Shown piece by piece: positions 1 to 6,452 of a stretch of 8,499 nucleotides of DNA; the stretch's first letter is position 1, and each line of letters opens with the position of its first letter. Source of the DNA: Sulfuriferula sp. (GTDB taxonomy: Bacteria; Pseudomonadota; Gammaproteobacteria; Burkholderiales; Sulfuriferulaceae); contig DAICZK010000058.1 of assembly GCA_027311185.1 (NCBI GenBank), forward strand, positions 1 through 8,499, read 5' to 3'. Both the position numbers and the translations under genes were made by a program. The notes under the pieces are model-generated. The model was not told where the DNA came from and ran no database searches. It was given only the letters and a program-made list of their open reading frames with translations.

Positions 1-495
1 GATATGCAGATCATGATAGAAGATCACCTCGCTCTGGCCGGCTATCAGCATTACGAGACTTCAGCCTTCGCGCAGCCTCGGCGTCAGGCACGACACAATC
101 TGAATTACTGGCAATTCGGCGATTATCTGGGAATCGGCGCGGGCGCTCACAGCAAACTGTCGTTTCACGACCGCGTTATCCGCCAGATGCGCCACAAACA
201 TCCACGCGATTACATGGAGCAGGCGTTGGCGGGTGACCCGGTGCAAACCGAAAACACGGTGGCGGCTGCGGCGCGTGGCTTCGAGTTCATGATGAATGCG
301 CTACGTCTAACCGACGGTTTTGATACTGCGCTGTTTAGCGAGCGTACCGGCTTGCCCATCACCGCCATCCAAAGCCAGCTGGAGCAGGCCGAACAACGCG
401 GGCTGCTGGTACGCGACCACCTGCGCATAGCGCCAACCCCGCTTGGCCAGCGTTTTTTAAACGATCTGCTCGGCCTGTTTCTGCCTGCAGCATGA
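1..495 (+). CDS. hemW: HemW heme chaperone (coproporphyrinogen III oxidase-like radical SAM protein), C-terminal part
   Basis: Open from the left edge to the TGA at 493-495, so the 5' end with the radical-SAM CxxxCxxC cluster lies outside the window. The visible 164 residues carry features typical of the HemW/HemN-like C-terminal half: GYQHYETSAFA, then HNLNYWQFGDYLGIGAGAHS (about residues 31-50), then the terminal helical domain with RGFEFMMNALRLTDGF and RTGLP. HemW is known as a cytoplasmic heme-binding chaperone that inserts heme into respiratory proteins. It is often annotated as oxygen-independent coproporphyrinogen oxidase but lacks that role in studied cases. The stop overlaps the next start in an ATGA (492-495), which suggests translational coupling with tcdA. 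HemN proper is longer with a different C-terminus, so HemW is the better call. Confidence 0.9.
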   Translation, partial: DMQIMIEDHLALAGYQHYETSAFAQPRRQARHNLNYWQFGDYLGIGAGAHSKLSFHDRVIRQMRHKHPRDYMEQALAGDPVQTENTVAAAARGFEFMMNALRLTDGFDTALFSERTGLPITAIQSQLEQAEQRGLLVRDHLRIAPTPLGQRFLNDLLGLFLPAA

Positions 496-1244
496 GCACT
501 CCACCGCAATTCGCGCGCACCGAAATCCTCATCGGCCAACGCGGCATCTCGCTACTCGCAAGCAAACACGTATTTGTTGCCGGACTGGGCGGGGTCGGCT
601 CTTATTGCGCCGAAGCGCTTGCGCGCGCCGGGGTCGGCAAGCTGACCCTGATTGATCACGACAAGGTCGCGATCAGCAATATCAATCGCCAGCTCCCCGC
701 ATTGTTATCAAATGTCGGCACCGCCAAGATCGAACTCATGCGCGAACGCATCATGAACATCAACCCCGCCTGCCTGCTGACTACCCATCAAACCTTCCTC
801 GGCACGGAAAATATGGCGGAATATGTGCCCGCTGACGCCGACTATGTCATAGACTGCATCGATTCTCTCAACTGCAAAGTGGCGTTGGTCGCAACCAGCG
901 TGCAACGCGGCTTGAATGTCGCGTCGAGCATGGGCGCCGGCAATCGGCTGGACCCGGGCCGAATCAGGCTGGCCGACATCAGCAAAACCGAGATGTGCCC
1001 GCTCGCCCGCATCATGCGCAAGCGTTTGCACAAACTCGGGATCAGAACCGGCGTGCTGACGGTCTACTCGGACGAAGAACCCGCGGCACCCCTGCCTCCG
1101 GTGGCGGTCGACGGACCGGGCCGCGCCCGCGCCGTCAATGGCACCATCAGTTATATGCCGCCACTGTTCGGCCTGATGCTGGCCGGGGAAGTCCTGCGCC
1201 GGTTGCTGCAAACGCCCGTCCCAGCCGACTATACCGGAAACTGA
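492..1244 (+). CDS. tcdA: tRNA threonylcarbamoyladenosine dehydratase TcdA (CsdL/YgdL), E1-like ThiF/MoeB fold
   Basis: Complete 250-residue protein, close to the roughly 265 residues usual for TcdA. It shows the nucleotide-binding GLGGVGS loop at residues 31-37, the acidic strand end LIDHD at 53-57, the INRQ motif at 64-67 (ThiF/MoeB adenylation core), SSMGAGNRLDP at 145-155, CPLAR at 169-173, VYSDE at 191-195, and the C-terminal GTISYMPPLFGLMLAGEV. The family catalyses ATP-dependent dehydration of N6-threonylcarbamoyladenosine at tRNA position 37 to the cyclic ct6A form, in the cytoplasm. It lacks the paired zinc-binding CxxC motifs of ThiF/MoeB, which favours TcdA. The ATG at 492 overlaps the hemW stop. 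There is no strong Shine-Dalgarno, so translation probably couples to hemW. It converges on galE, with 60 bases between the stops. Confidence 0.93.
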   Translation: MSTPPQFARTEILIGQRGISLLASKHVFVAGLGGVGSYCAEALARAGVGKLTLIDHDKVAISNINRQLPALLSNVGTAKIELMRERIMNINPACLLTTHQTFLGTENMAEYVPADADYVIDCIDSLNCKVALVATSVQRGLNVASSMGAGNRLDPGRIRLADISKTEMCPLARIMRKRLHKLGIRTGVLTVYSDEEPAAPLPPVAVDGPGRARAVNGTISYMPPLFGLMLAGEVLRRLLQTPVPADYTGN

Positions 1245-1304
1245 GTATCCGGCGCCATCCCTGGCCGAGTCGCGTGACGAAACCGGTACAGGGACAACGG
1301 CCGA

Positions 1305-2288
1305 CTAATCCGCTTTGTCGAGCATTTTACGTTCCCATCGCCATGCATCGCCGATGATCGTCTCCAGATCGGCGTAACGCGGAGTCCAGCCCAGAGCCAG
1401 CCTGGCTTTGGAAGAATCGGCCACCAGCCGGGCCGGGTCTCCCGCCCGACGCGCGCCGTCAAGCACCTTGATTTTCGAGCCGGTGACGCGTTCTGCGGCA
1501 TCAATTACCTGCTGTACCGAAAATCCCGCGCCGTTGCCCAAATTAAAATGACTGCTCTGTTCGTTCTGAACCAGTTGATTCAAGGCAAGCAAGTGCGCCG
1601 CGCATAAATCCACGATATGGATATAATCCCGGACACAAGTGCCGTCCGGCGTATCGTAGTCCCGGCCGAAGACTTGAATATGCGGCAACCGGCCAGAGGC
1701 TGCGCGCAATATCAGTGGAATCAGATGCGTCTCGGGTTCGTGCCGCTCGCCGAGCAAGCCTGACGGATCCGCGCCTGCGGCGTTGAAATAGCGCAGGCAA
1801 ACATATTTCAGGCCGAAAGCGTGTTCGTAATCGGCCAAAGCCTGTTCAACCATCCATTTCGATTTGCCGTAAGGATTGAGCGGGTTGGTCGGATGTAGCT
1901 CGTCTATCGGCACATATTGCGGCTCGCCAAAAATAGCGGCGGTCGAGGAAAAAATAAAGTGCCGGACCTTGTGCGCTATCATCGCATCCAACAGATTCAG
2001 CGTGTTGGAAAAATTATTGAAATAATACTTGTCCGGCCGCCGCACCGATTCGCCGACCTGAATAAAAGACGCGAAATGCATCACCGCATCGGGTCGGTGC
2101 GCGACGAAACAAGCATCCAGTGCCGCCCTGCTGCACAAATCCCCCTCCACGAAGTCTCCGCCCAGTACCGAATCGCGAAAACCCGCCGAAAGATTATCGA
2201 AAGTAACGACCTCGTGCTTTGCTTCGAGCAACATTTTGACCATGTGCGAACCGATATAGCCCGCACCGCCAACTACCATAATTTTCAT
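1305..2288 (-). CDS. galE: UDP-glucose 4-epimerase GalE
   Basis: Complete 327-residue protein of the extended short-chain dehydrogenase family, typical GalE length. It shows the NAD-binding GGAGYIG at residues 7-13, DNLS at 31-34, HFASFIQVGES at 71-81, the SST at 114-116 with the catalytic Y140-xxx-K144 (YGKSK), RYFNAAGADP at 166-175, ETHLIPL at 186-192, and GRDYDTPDGTCVRDYIHI at 208-225. It interconverts UDP-glucose and UDP-galactose in the cytoplasm and so supplies galactosyl donors for the glycosyltransferases encoded upstream. The ATG at 2286-2288 is preceded by AAGGA (bases 2295-2299 on the complement) six bases away, which fixes the start. It lies 119 bases downstream of paralog A on the same strand and may be the last gene of the polysaccharide locus. 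Some family members also act on N-acetylhexosamines, which sequence alone does not decide. Confidence 0.95.
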   Translation of the reverse strand: MKIMVVGGAGYIGSHMVKMLLEAKHEVVTFDNLSAGFRDSVLGGDFVEGDLCSRAALDACFVAHRPDAVMHFASFIQVGESVRRPDKYYFNNFSNTLNLLDAMIAHKVRHFIFSSTAAIFGEPQYVPIDELHPTNPLNPYGKSKWMVEQALADYEHAFGLKYVCLRYFNAAGADPSGLLGERHEPETHLIPLILRAASGRLPHIQVFGRDYDTPDGTCVRDYIHIVDLCAAHLLALNQLVQNEQSSHFNLGNGAGFSVQQVIDAAERVTGSKIKVLDGARRAGDPARLVADSSKARLALGWTPRYADLETIIGDAWRWERKMLDKAD

Positions 2289-2294
2289 TGTTTA

Positions 2295-2299
2295 TCCTT
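2295..2299 (-). promoter_or_regulatory. Ribosome binding site of galE
   Basis: AAGGA on the - strand, six bases before the ATG of galE. It supports the chosen start. I see no convincing -35/-10 pair in the 119 bases between paralog A and galE, so galE may be read from an upstream promoter. Confidence 0.7.
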
Positions 2300-2407
2300 G
2301 CGCTATGTATCGCTATTTCCCGGTTATAAACGTCATCCGGAATATCTGTTGACCGCAATAGGCTTTGCCGCCGCATGCGCCAAAACCCTACCGCCAGTAT
2401 ATACCGG

Positions 2408-3631
2408 TTACTGCCTGCCGTAATTCATCGGCAGGAATTGCAGTTTGTCCCAGGGGAAATTGGCAAGTATTTTATATGAAGGCACACCGTTAAACAGCGC
2501 GACATAGGGGTCGGGCTGGCCGAGCTGCGTATACGACAGCGCATTCTCAAAACGGATGGAAATCGACCCGGCAGTGTCCCAATCGACGAAGCCGTATTTT
2601 TGCGCTGCCTTCGCGATCATCTTGCCCACCGGCGTCATGTTGAGCGCATCGACGTTGATGCTGGGGTCAAGACGAAAGCGCGTGCCTTCGGGGATGCGGT
2701 TGGGGGCGTTGGTCGGGTTCCAGCCGTCCGAGCGCTGCGCCGGCCATGAGAACGTCGTGTAACTGGCCTGATCGACCAGCGCGATGCCGATGGCATGGTT
2801 GATCACGCCGCTTTTGAGTTCCTCGGCAGTCACCTGACCACCCATGAACGGCAAGCCTGTTGCGGTCGTACCATACGGGTGGGGCCAGATTCCGTTGCTC
2901 AGAGGCGTATTGAGCATCTGCCCCCCCCAACACGCCTGCCATTGGCCGTTGACTTTACGCGTCTGCCAGAATTCCCACATGGTATTGCTCGAAGGCTGAT
3001 ATATGGTCATCTCGCCGTCCGTACCGACAGAAGGAGTCGCGTAAGCTGGAATAGGCACCGCCGTCCATTGCGCCTGTAAGGCGGGATCGATGTAACCCTT
3101 GTTCTGGCAGTCCCACACTTGCACCCGCGTGGTTGGCGTGGACGAGCTGGCGGTATAGACGGGGCTGGAATACGAAGTGGTATTGATGCCGACCGTCTGA
3201 TAATAGGTATTCAATTGGCGCAGGAACTCGGCCACATAGTTGGCCGAATTGGGGTCTAACGTTGCCCACACCGGAATGGGCGCATACCAGAAGCTATTGC
3301 TTTCGAAAATCCGGCTGCGTGAGATTGTTGCTGCCGGGGCTGGGGCCGGGGCAACTGCGGCCACGACCTGGGTCGGGGCGGCACTCGTACCGGCGGCCTG
3401 CTGCAGCGACTGTAATTTTGCCGGCCACCAAGGCTGGGTCATTTGCCAGGCCAGATTCGGCATGCCCAGCTGTTGTTCCATCAAGGCCAGCTTGGCGGGC
3501 CACCAGGGTTGGCTTTCCTGCCACGCCAGCTGACCGGGATTCGCCAGTTCGGCTAGATAATCTTCGGCAAACGCTGACGCCGACAACGAAATGCCGAGCA
3601 ACAGGCATGTAATTGAAGCAATTTTCTTCAT
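2408..3631 (-). CDS. Secreted protein of unknown function with tandem WWPAKL repeats (paralog A)
   Basis: 407 residues from the ATG at 3629-3631, chosen because GAGG lies nine bases upstream. A GTG five codons earlier would overlap that site. Residues 1-22 form a clear Sec signal peptide (MKKIASITCL, hydrophobic core, AFA then EDY). Residues 34-57 and 58-81 are two copies of a repeat with core LAWQxxQPWWPAKL followed by a Gln-rich helix-like stretch. An Ala/Pro-rich linker spans about 82-104. The remaining 300 residues start with SFWYAPIP and contain LDPNSANY, GINTTSY, VWDCQNKGY, DGEMTIYQP, MWEFWQTRKVNGQWQACWGG, GLPFMGGQVTAEEL, INHAIGIALVD, WPAQRSDG, RIPEGTRFRLDPS and AAQKYGFVDWD. I do not recognise a named domain. 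From memory, the pattern (WEFW, WGG, WPAxRxDG, IPEGxRFRLDP, KYGF) resembles uncharacterised secreted proteins of soil bacteria. Two Cys could form a disulfide after export. It is likely periplasmic or extracellular. A role on the neighbouring glycan is inference. It contains an eight-base G tract (2921-2928). Confidence 0.8.
   Translation of the reverse strand: MKKIASITCLLLGISLSASAFAEDYLAELANPGQLAWQESQPWWPAKLALMEQQLGMPNLAWQMTQPWWPAKLQSLQQAAGTSAAPTQVVAAVAPAPAPAATISRSRIFESNSFWYAPIPVWATLDPNSANYVAEFLRQLNTYYQTVGINTTSYSSPVYTASSSTPTTRVQVWDCQNKGYIDPALQAQWTAVPIPAYATPSVGTDGEMTIYQPSSNTMWEFWQTRKVNGQWQACWGGQMLNTPLSNGIWPHPYGTTATGLPFMGGQVTAEELKSGVINHAIGIALVDQASYTTFSWPAQRSDGWNPTNAPNRIPEGTRFRLDPSINVDALNMTPVGKMIAKAAQKYGFVDWDTAGSISIRFENALSYTQLGQPDPYVALFNGVPSYKILANFPWDKLQFLPMNYGRQ
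2765..2853 (-). repeat. 89-base direct repeat, copy 1 (inside paralog A)
   Basis: Matches bases 5288-5376 inside paralog B at 88 of 89 positions; the only difference is T/C at base 2820 against base 5342. It is coding sequence for the stretch from GLPFMGGQ to HAIGIALVDQA. Identity at nearly every third codon position is higher than in the flanking coding DNA. Confidence 0.9.
2921..2928 (-). repeat. Eight-base G homopolymer in paralog A
   Basis: On the - strand eight G bases encode part of CWGGQ. In paralog B the same residues are coded with GGGG and an interrupted codon (GGC GGA), so the tract is not required by the protein. A one-base slip here would truncate the C-terminal domain of A. Confidence 0.85.
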
Positions 3632-3640
3632 GACCAAATA

Positions 3641-3644
3641 CCTC
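3641..3644 (-). promoter_or_regulatory. Ribosome binding site deciding the start of paralog A
   Basis: GAGG on the - strand, nine bases before the ATG at 3631. It rules out the upstream in-frame GTG at 3644-3646, which overlaps this site, and places the signal peptide at the very N-terminus. Confidence 0.7.
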
Positions 3645-3766
3645 ACAAATAGTTAAAAAATTAAAGAGCGTATTTCTCCAAATCATTCGATTTCTGTAAA
3701 CGGGCGCGGCGCGCATCCAATCGGCACCGCTATAGTCCTAGCTAGTGTCGAGGTGGCGACGGCATT

Positions 3767-4839
3767 TTAATGCGCAGCTTTGAGAGACGGACGACGCCAC
3801 GGCGCAACAAAAAGCCAGCTGAAGCCGAACCTCGGCGCCAACGCAGCCAACAGTAACGGCGCACCTACGCCAACTATCATCCCTGACACGAGCTGAATGC
3901 CAACATCGGATATTCCGAAGTATTTTTGTAAAATGATCCGTATCCCGCTCGCGGCGATGATATGCACCAGATATATTTCTATTGAATGCCTGCCCAGATA
4001 GGATAGCCACCGCATATCAAAACGCAGCAGAAAATGGGACAAGGCAATGACGAACACGCTTCCGCTCAACGCCAACATCAATCGAACCACCGATTCGCCA
4101 TTGTAGGCGGCCAAGCCGAAAGGCCCATGCAACAGGTATTGACCGCCTCCAAACAATACCGCCGACAACCATAACATCGATACCGGCCGAGTCTGACGCT
4201 CAGGGTCGGGAGCCAAAAGATACGCGCGCTCACGCCAACCGCAAAGAATACAAAACAGGCGCGAAAAATATTGACCACATAAAAGTCAAGCGGAGGAACC
4301 TTGAATACAAACAGCATCGCCGCTATAAGCACTATTATAGTCGACCAGTAGATGTTGGTGCGGCGATACAGGAGAGCCGATACCAGAAAGATAACAAACA
4401 GGATATAAAGAAACCAGAACTGGTCACGAGGCTGCCACATGAATGACAAAACCTGCGCCCATGTCACGCCGCTATTGGTTGCGCCAGTGGGCTCAACCTC
4501 GATGGCGCCCTGGATCAGGGACCAGACCAAGTAAGGGTAGAAGATCAACCGAAATTTGTTCTTGATCAGACTGAGTCTGCTGTGCCTGGCGATCGAACCG
4601 GGAAACAACAGCCTTGCGAGCAGAAAAAACAGCGGCATAAGAAAGCTGTAAATAAAGCTGTCGATCAGACCATAGACAGCCTTATCCTTTGCAAGGCCTG
4701 CGCCGATCAACCCTCGCGCCACATGCCCGTATACAACAAGAAGAATACCGATGCCCTTGGCATAATCAAATAGAGCATTTCTTTCGACAGTCAAGCGAGT
4801 ACCCCGTTCCAGCAGAATCCGTCGTACAAATACTAACAC
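3767..4839 (-). pseudogene. Acyltransferase-3 family membrane O-acyltransferase, split by a frameshift
   Basis: Two reading frames together make one full-length acyltransferase of about 357 residues, the usual length for the family. The first (from 4839) has FDYAKGIGILLVVYGH with the putative catalytic His at residue 39, MPLFFLLA at 69-76, NKFRLIFYPYLVW at 94-106 and FWFLYILFV at 141-149, and runs well to FFAVGVSARIF (about residue 208). After that it turns into a Cys/Arg-rich non-membrane tail ending at 4078. The membrane helices continue in another frame from about 4216 to the TAA at 3767: SMLWLSAVLFGG, LMLALSGSVFVIALSHFLL, SIEIYLVHIIAASGIRI, VGAPLLLAALAP. One missing base in the A-run at 4215-4218 restores the frame. 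Such enzymes typically acetylate or otherwise acylate sugars of surface glycans in the inner membrane. The start is uncertain: GTG at 4839 lacks a clear Shine-Dalgarno, and TTG at 4792-4794 is an alternative. It may be a real loss or a sequencing error. Confidence 0.85.
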
Positions 4840-4933
4840 AGCACGAAAATTTTATTGCGATGTTTTTATTATCGTTTTGTGTCAGTATTTTTATGCGTGG
4901 CTCGGGGCATCGCGTGAAGCCGTATACCAACTC

Positions 4934-6148
4934 CTACTTACCGTAATTCCTCGGCAGGAACTGCAGGTGGCTCCACGGGAAGCCGTTCAATACCGCGTAA
5001 TTAGGCACACCGTTAAACAGCGCAGTATAAGGATTGGGCTGGCCGAGTTGCGTATACGAGAGCGAGTTCTCGAAACGGATGGAAATGGCGCCCGCCGTAT
5101 CCCAGTCGACGAAGCCGTATTTCTGCGCGGCCTTGGCGATCATCTTGCCCACCGGCGTCATGTTGAGCGCATCGACATTGATGCTGGGGTCAAGCCGAAA
5201 GCGCGTGCCTTCAGGGATGCGGTTGGGGGCGCTGGTCGGGTTCCAGCCGTCGGAACGCTGCGCCGGCCACGACAGCACCGAATAGGCGGCCTGATCGACC
5301 AGCGCGATGCCGATGGCATGGTTGATCACGCCGCTTTTGAGCTCCTCGGCAGTCACCTGACCACCCATGAACGGCAGTCCCGTCGCGGTAGTGCCGTAAC
5401 CGTTCTGCCAGATGCCGCTGCTCTGCGACACATGAGTCATCTGTCCGCCCCAGCATGCCTGCCACTGGCCGTTGACTTTACGCGTCTGCCAAAATTCCCA
5501 CATGGTGTCGGTAGACGGCTGATAGACAGTCATCTCGCCGTCCGTGCCGGCCGAAGGCGTCGCATAGGAGGGAATGGGCACGGCGGTCCATTGCGCTTGC
5601 AGGTTAGGGTCGAGGTAGCCCTTGTTCTGGCAATCCCAGACCTGCACCCGTGTGGTCGGCGTGCTCGATGTCGCGGTATAGACGGGGCTTGCATAAGAAG
5701 TGGTGTTAATGCCTACGTCCTGGTAATACGCGGCGACCTGGCGTTGAAATTCGGCGGCGTAATTGGCCGAGTTGGGGTCTAGCGTCACATTCGTCGGAAT
5801 GGGCGTGTACCAAAAACTCGTGCTCGCGAAAACTCCTCGGCTGGCCGTCGCCGCTGTTGCCTTCACTACCGGAGTCGCCGCAGCGGCTGCGGCCTTCTGG
5901 GCAGCCGCGGCTTGCAATTGCGCGAGCTTGGCTGGCCACCCAGGCTGCGTCATTTGCCACGCCAGGTTGGGCTGGCCTAACTGCTGCTCCATCGCGGCAA
6001 GCTTGGAAGGCCACCAGGATTGAGTCTTCTGCCATGCCAGCTGGCCCGGATTTGCCAGTTCGGCGAGATAATCTTCTGCGGCCAAAAGTGCGGTCGACTG
6101 CACCAGACCACCCAGTAAAAGAAATGCGATTGGAATTATTTTTTTCAT
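4934..6148 (-). CDS. Secreted protein of unknown function with tandem WWPAKL repeats (paralog B)
   Basis: 404 residues from the ATG at 6146-6148, with AAGG ten bases upstream. A signal peptide (MKKIIPIAFLLLGG, cleavage near residues 23-24 before EDYLAEL) is followed by two repeats at about 36-59 and 60-83: LAWQKTQSWWPSKL and LAWQMTQPGWPAKL. In the second the first Trp of the pair is Gly. An Ala-rich linker (about 80-103) has no Pro-Ala run like that of paralog A. The C-terminal domain of about 300 residues is roughly 85% identical by eye to paralog A and keeps every conserved block (VWDCQNKGY, DGEMTVYQP, MWEFWQTRKVNGQWQACWGG, WPAQRSDG, IPEGTRFRLDPS, KYGFVDWD, ending QFLPRNYGK). The linkers and a short stretch after WGGQM differ most. 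It has its own plausible promoter upstream. Function is unknown. Position between polysaccharide genes suggests a role at the cell surface, which is inference. Confidence 0.8.
   Translation of the reverse strand: MKKIIPIAFLLLGGLVQSTALLAAEDYLAELANPGQLAWQKTQSWWPSKLAAMEQQLGQPNLAWQMTQPGWPAKLAQLQAAAAQKAAAAAATPVVKATAATASRGVFASTSFWYTPIPTNVTLDPNSANYAAEFQRQVAAYYQDVGINTTSYASPVYTATSSTPTTRVQVWDCQNKGYLDPNLQAQWTAVPIPSYATPSAGTDGEMTVYQPSTDTMWEFWQTRKVNGQWQACWGGQMTHVSQSSGIWQNGYGTTATGLPFMGGQVTAEELKSGVINHAIGIALVDQAAYSVLSWPAQRSDGWNPTSAPNRIPEGTRFRLDPSINVDALNMTPVGKMIAKAAQKYGFVDWDTAGAISIRFENSLSYTQLGQPNPYTALFNGVPNYAVLNGFPWSHLQFLPRNYGK
5288..5376 (-). repeat. 89-base direct repeat, copy 2 (inside paralog B)
   Basis: Partner of the copy at 2765-2853, in the same orientation and about 2.5 kb away, with one mismatch in 89. 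Direct repeats of this kind could recombine and delete the acyltransferase gene between them. Confidence 0.9.
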
Positions 6149-6158
6149 GATTAGCATA

Positions 6159-6162
6159 CCTT
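6159..6162 (-). promoter_or_regulatory. Ribosome binding site deciding the start of paralog B
   Basis: AAGG on the - strand, ten bases before the ATG at 6148. An in-frame ATG at 6155-6157 lies almost against this site, and the further open frame up to 6217 would put 23 extra residues before the signal peptide, so both are less likely starts. Confidence 0.65.
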
Positions 6163-6222
6163 GAATTAATAAAGTGAGCGCCCTTGTCAAAATGGTTTCG
6201 ATTAAATCCAAAATCAAAATTC

Positions 6223-6250
6223 ATATTAGTAAAATTTAGCTTATAGTCAA
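6223..6250 (-). promoter_or_regulatory. Candidate sigma-70 promoter of paralog B
   Basis: On the - strand, TTGACT (6245-6250) and TAATAT (6223-6228) are separated by 16 bases, close to the sigma-70 consensus. Transcription would begin about 65-70 bases before the ATG, leaving a short AT-rich leader. A second TTGACA (6185-6190) lies nearer the gene but has a poorer -10 and would leave almost no leader. Confidence 0.55.
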
Positions 6251-6351
6251 GGCAAATTTCCGGTCGAAACCCGATTTTTCTGTAAATTCGGTTTGTCCGC
6301 TAGAATATGAAACGAGATTTTTTTAACAGGCTCTGAATCGGTGTTTTTCAG

Positions 6352-6384
6352 CATAGCGTCCGCTAAAGATTAGTGGACGCTATG
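6352..6384. other. Long hairpin (15-bp stem, 3-base loop), possible terminator or RNA-stability element
   Basis: CATAGCGTCC GCTAA (6352-6366) pairs with TTAGT GGACGCTATG (6370-6384) around an AGA loop; one pair is G-T and the other fourteen are Watson-Crick. It lies about 70 bases beyond the stop of the - strand glycosyltransferase. On the - strand it is not followed by a T-run, so it is not a standard intrinsic terminator in that direction. On the + strand only TTTT follows. An alternative pairing of CGCTAAA (6361-6367) with TTTAGCG (6394-6400) excludes it. It may protect the 3' end of the upstream transcript. Confidence 0.6.
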
Positions 6385-6452
6385 GCTTTTAGGTTTAGCG
6401 CGTAAGATCAATGTGAGATTGCCGTTCAAACCGTGGGGGGGTCGCGCGACGA

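Larger units (their letters stand above)
6149..6452. other. 304-base non-coding gap between paralog B and the glycosyltransferase
   Basis: No credible gene in either strand. It holds the ribosome binding site and candidate promoter of paralog B, a motif shared with the upstream region of paralog A (6272-6286), a T7 run (6318-6324), the long hairpin at 6352-6384, a G7 run (6435-6441) and a 10-bp palindrome GTCGCGCGAC (6441-6450) immediately after the stop of the glycosyltransferase gene. Composition is AT-rich between about 6160 and 6420. Confidence 0.7.

Noticed and set aside
1258..1294. Inverted repeat TCCCTG / CAGGGA between tcdA and galE as a terminator
   Set aside because: Only 6 bp with a 25-base spacer and no T-run on either strand.
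1917..2423. + strand open frame opposite galE and its leader
   Set aside because: Its encoded protein has no recognisable motif, and it is mostly the complement of well-conserved galE sequence.
3700..3730. Sigma-54 promoter (GG-N10-GC) upstream of paralog A
   Set aside because: The GG and GC pairs there have the wrong spacing (9 or 11), and paralog B shows no equivalent.
4877..5782. Long + strand open frame (about 300 codons) opposite paralog B
   Set aside because: It is antisense to a clear protein whose paralog has a similar but shorter open antisense frame. The translation is Arg/His-rich without domains, as expected of the complement of GC-rich coding DNA.
2408..6148. PEP-CTERM or other C-terminal sorting signal on the secreted paralogs
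   Set aside because: Both proteins end in QFLPxNYG plus one or two residues, with no PEP motif, membrane helix or basic tail.
6149..6217. 23-residue N-terminal extension of paralog B
   Set aside because: The signal peptide and a well-placed ribosome binding site argue for the ATG at 6148, and paralog A has no such extension.
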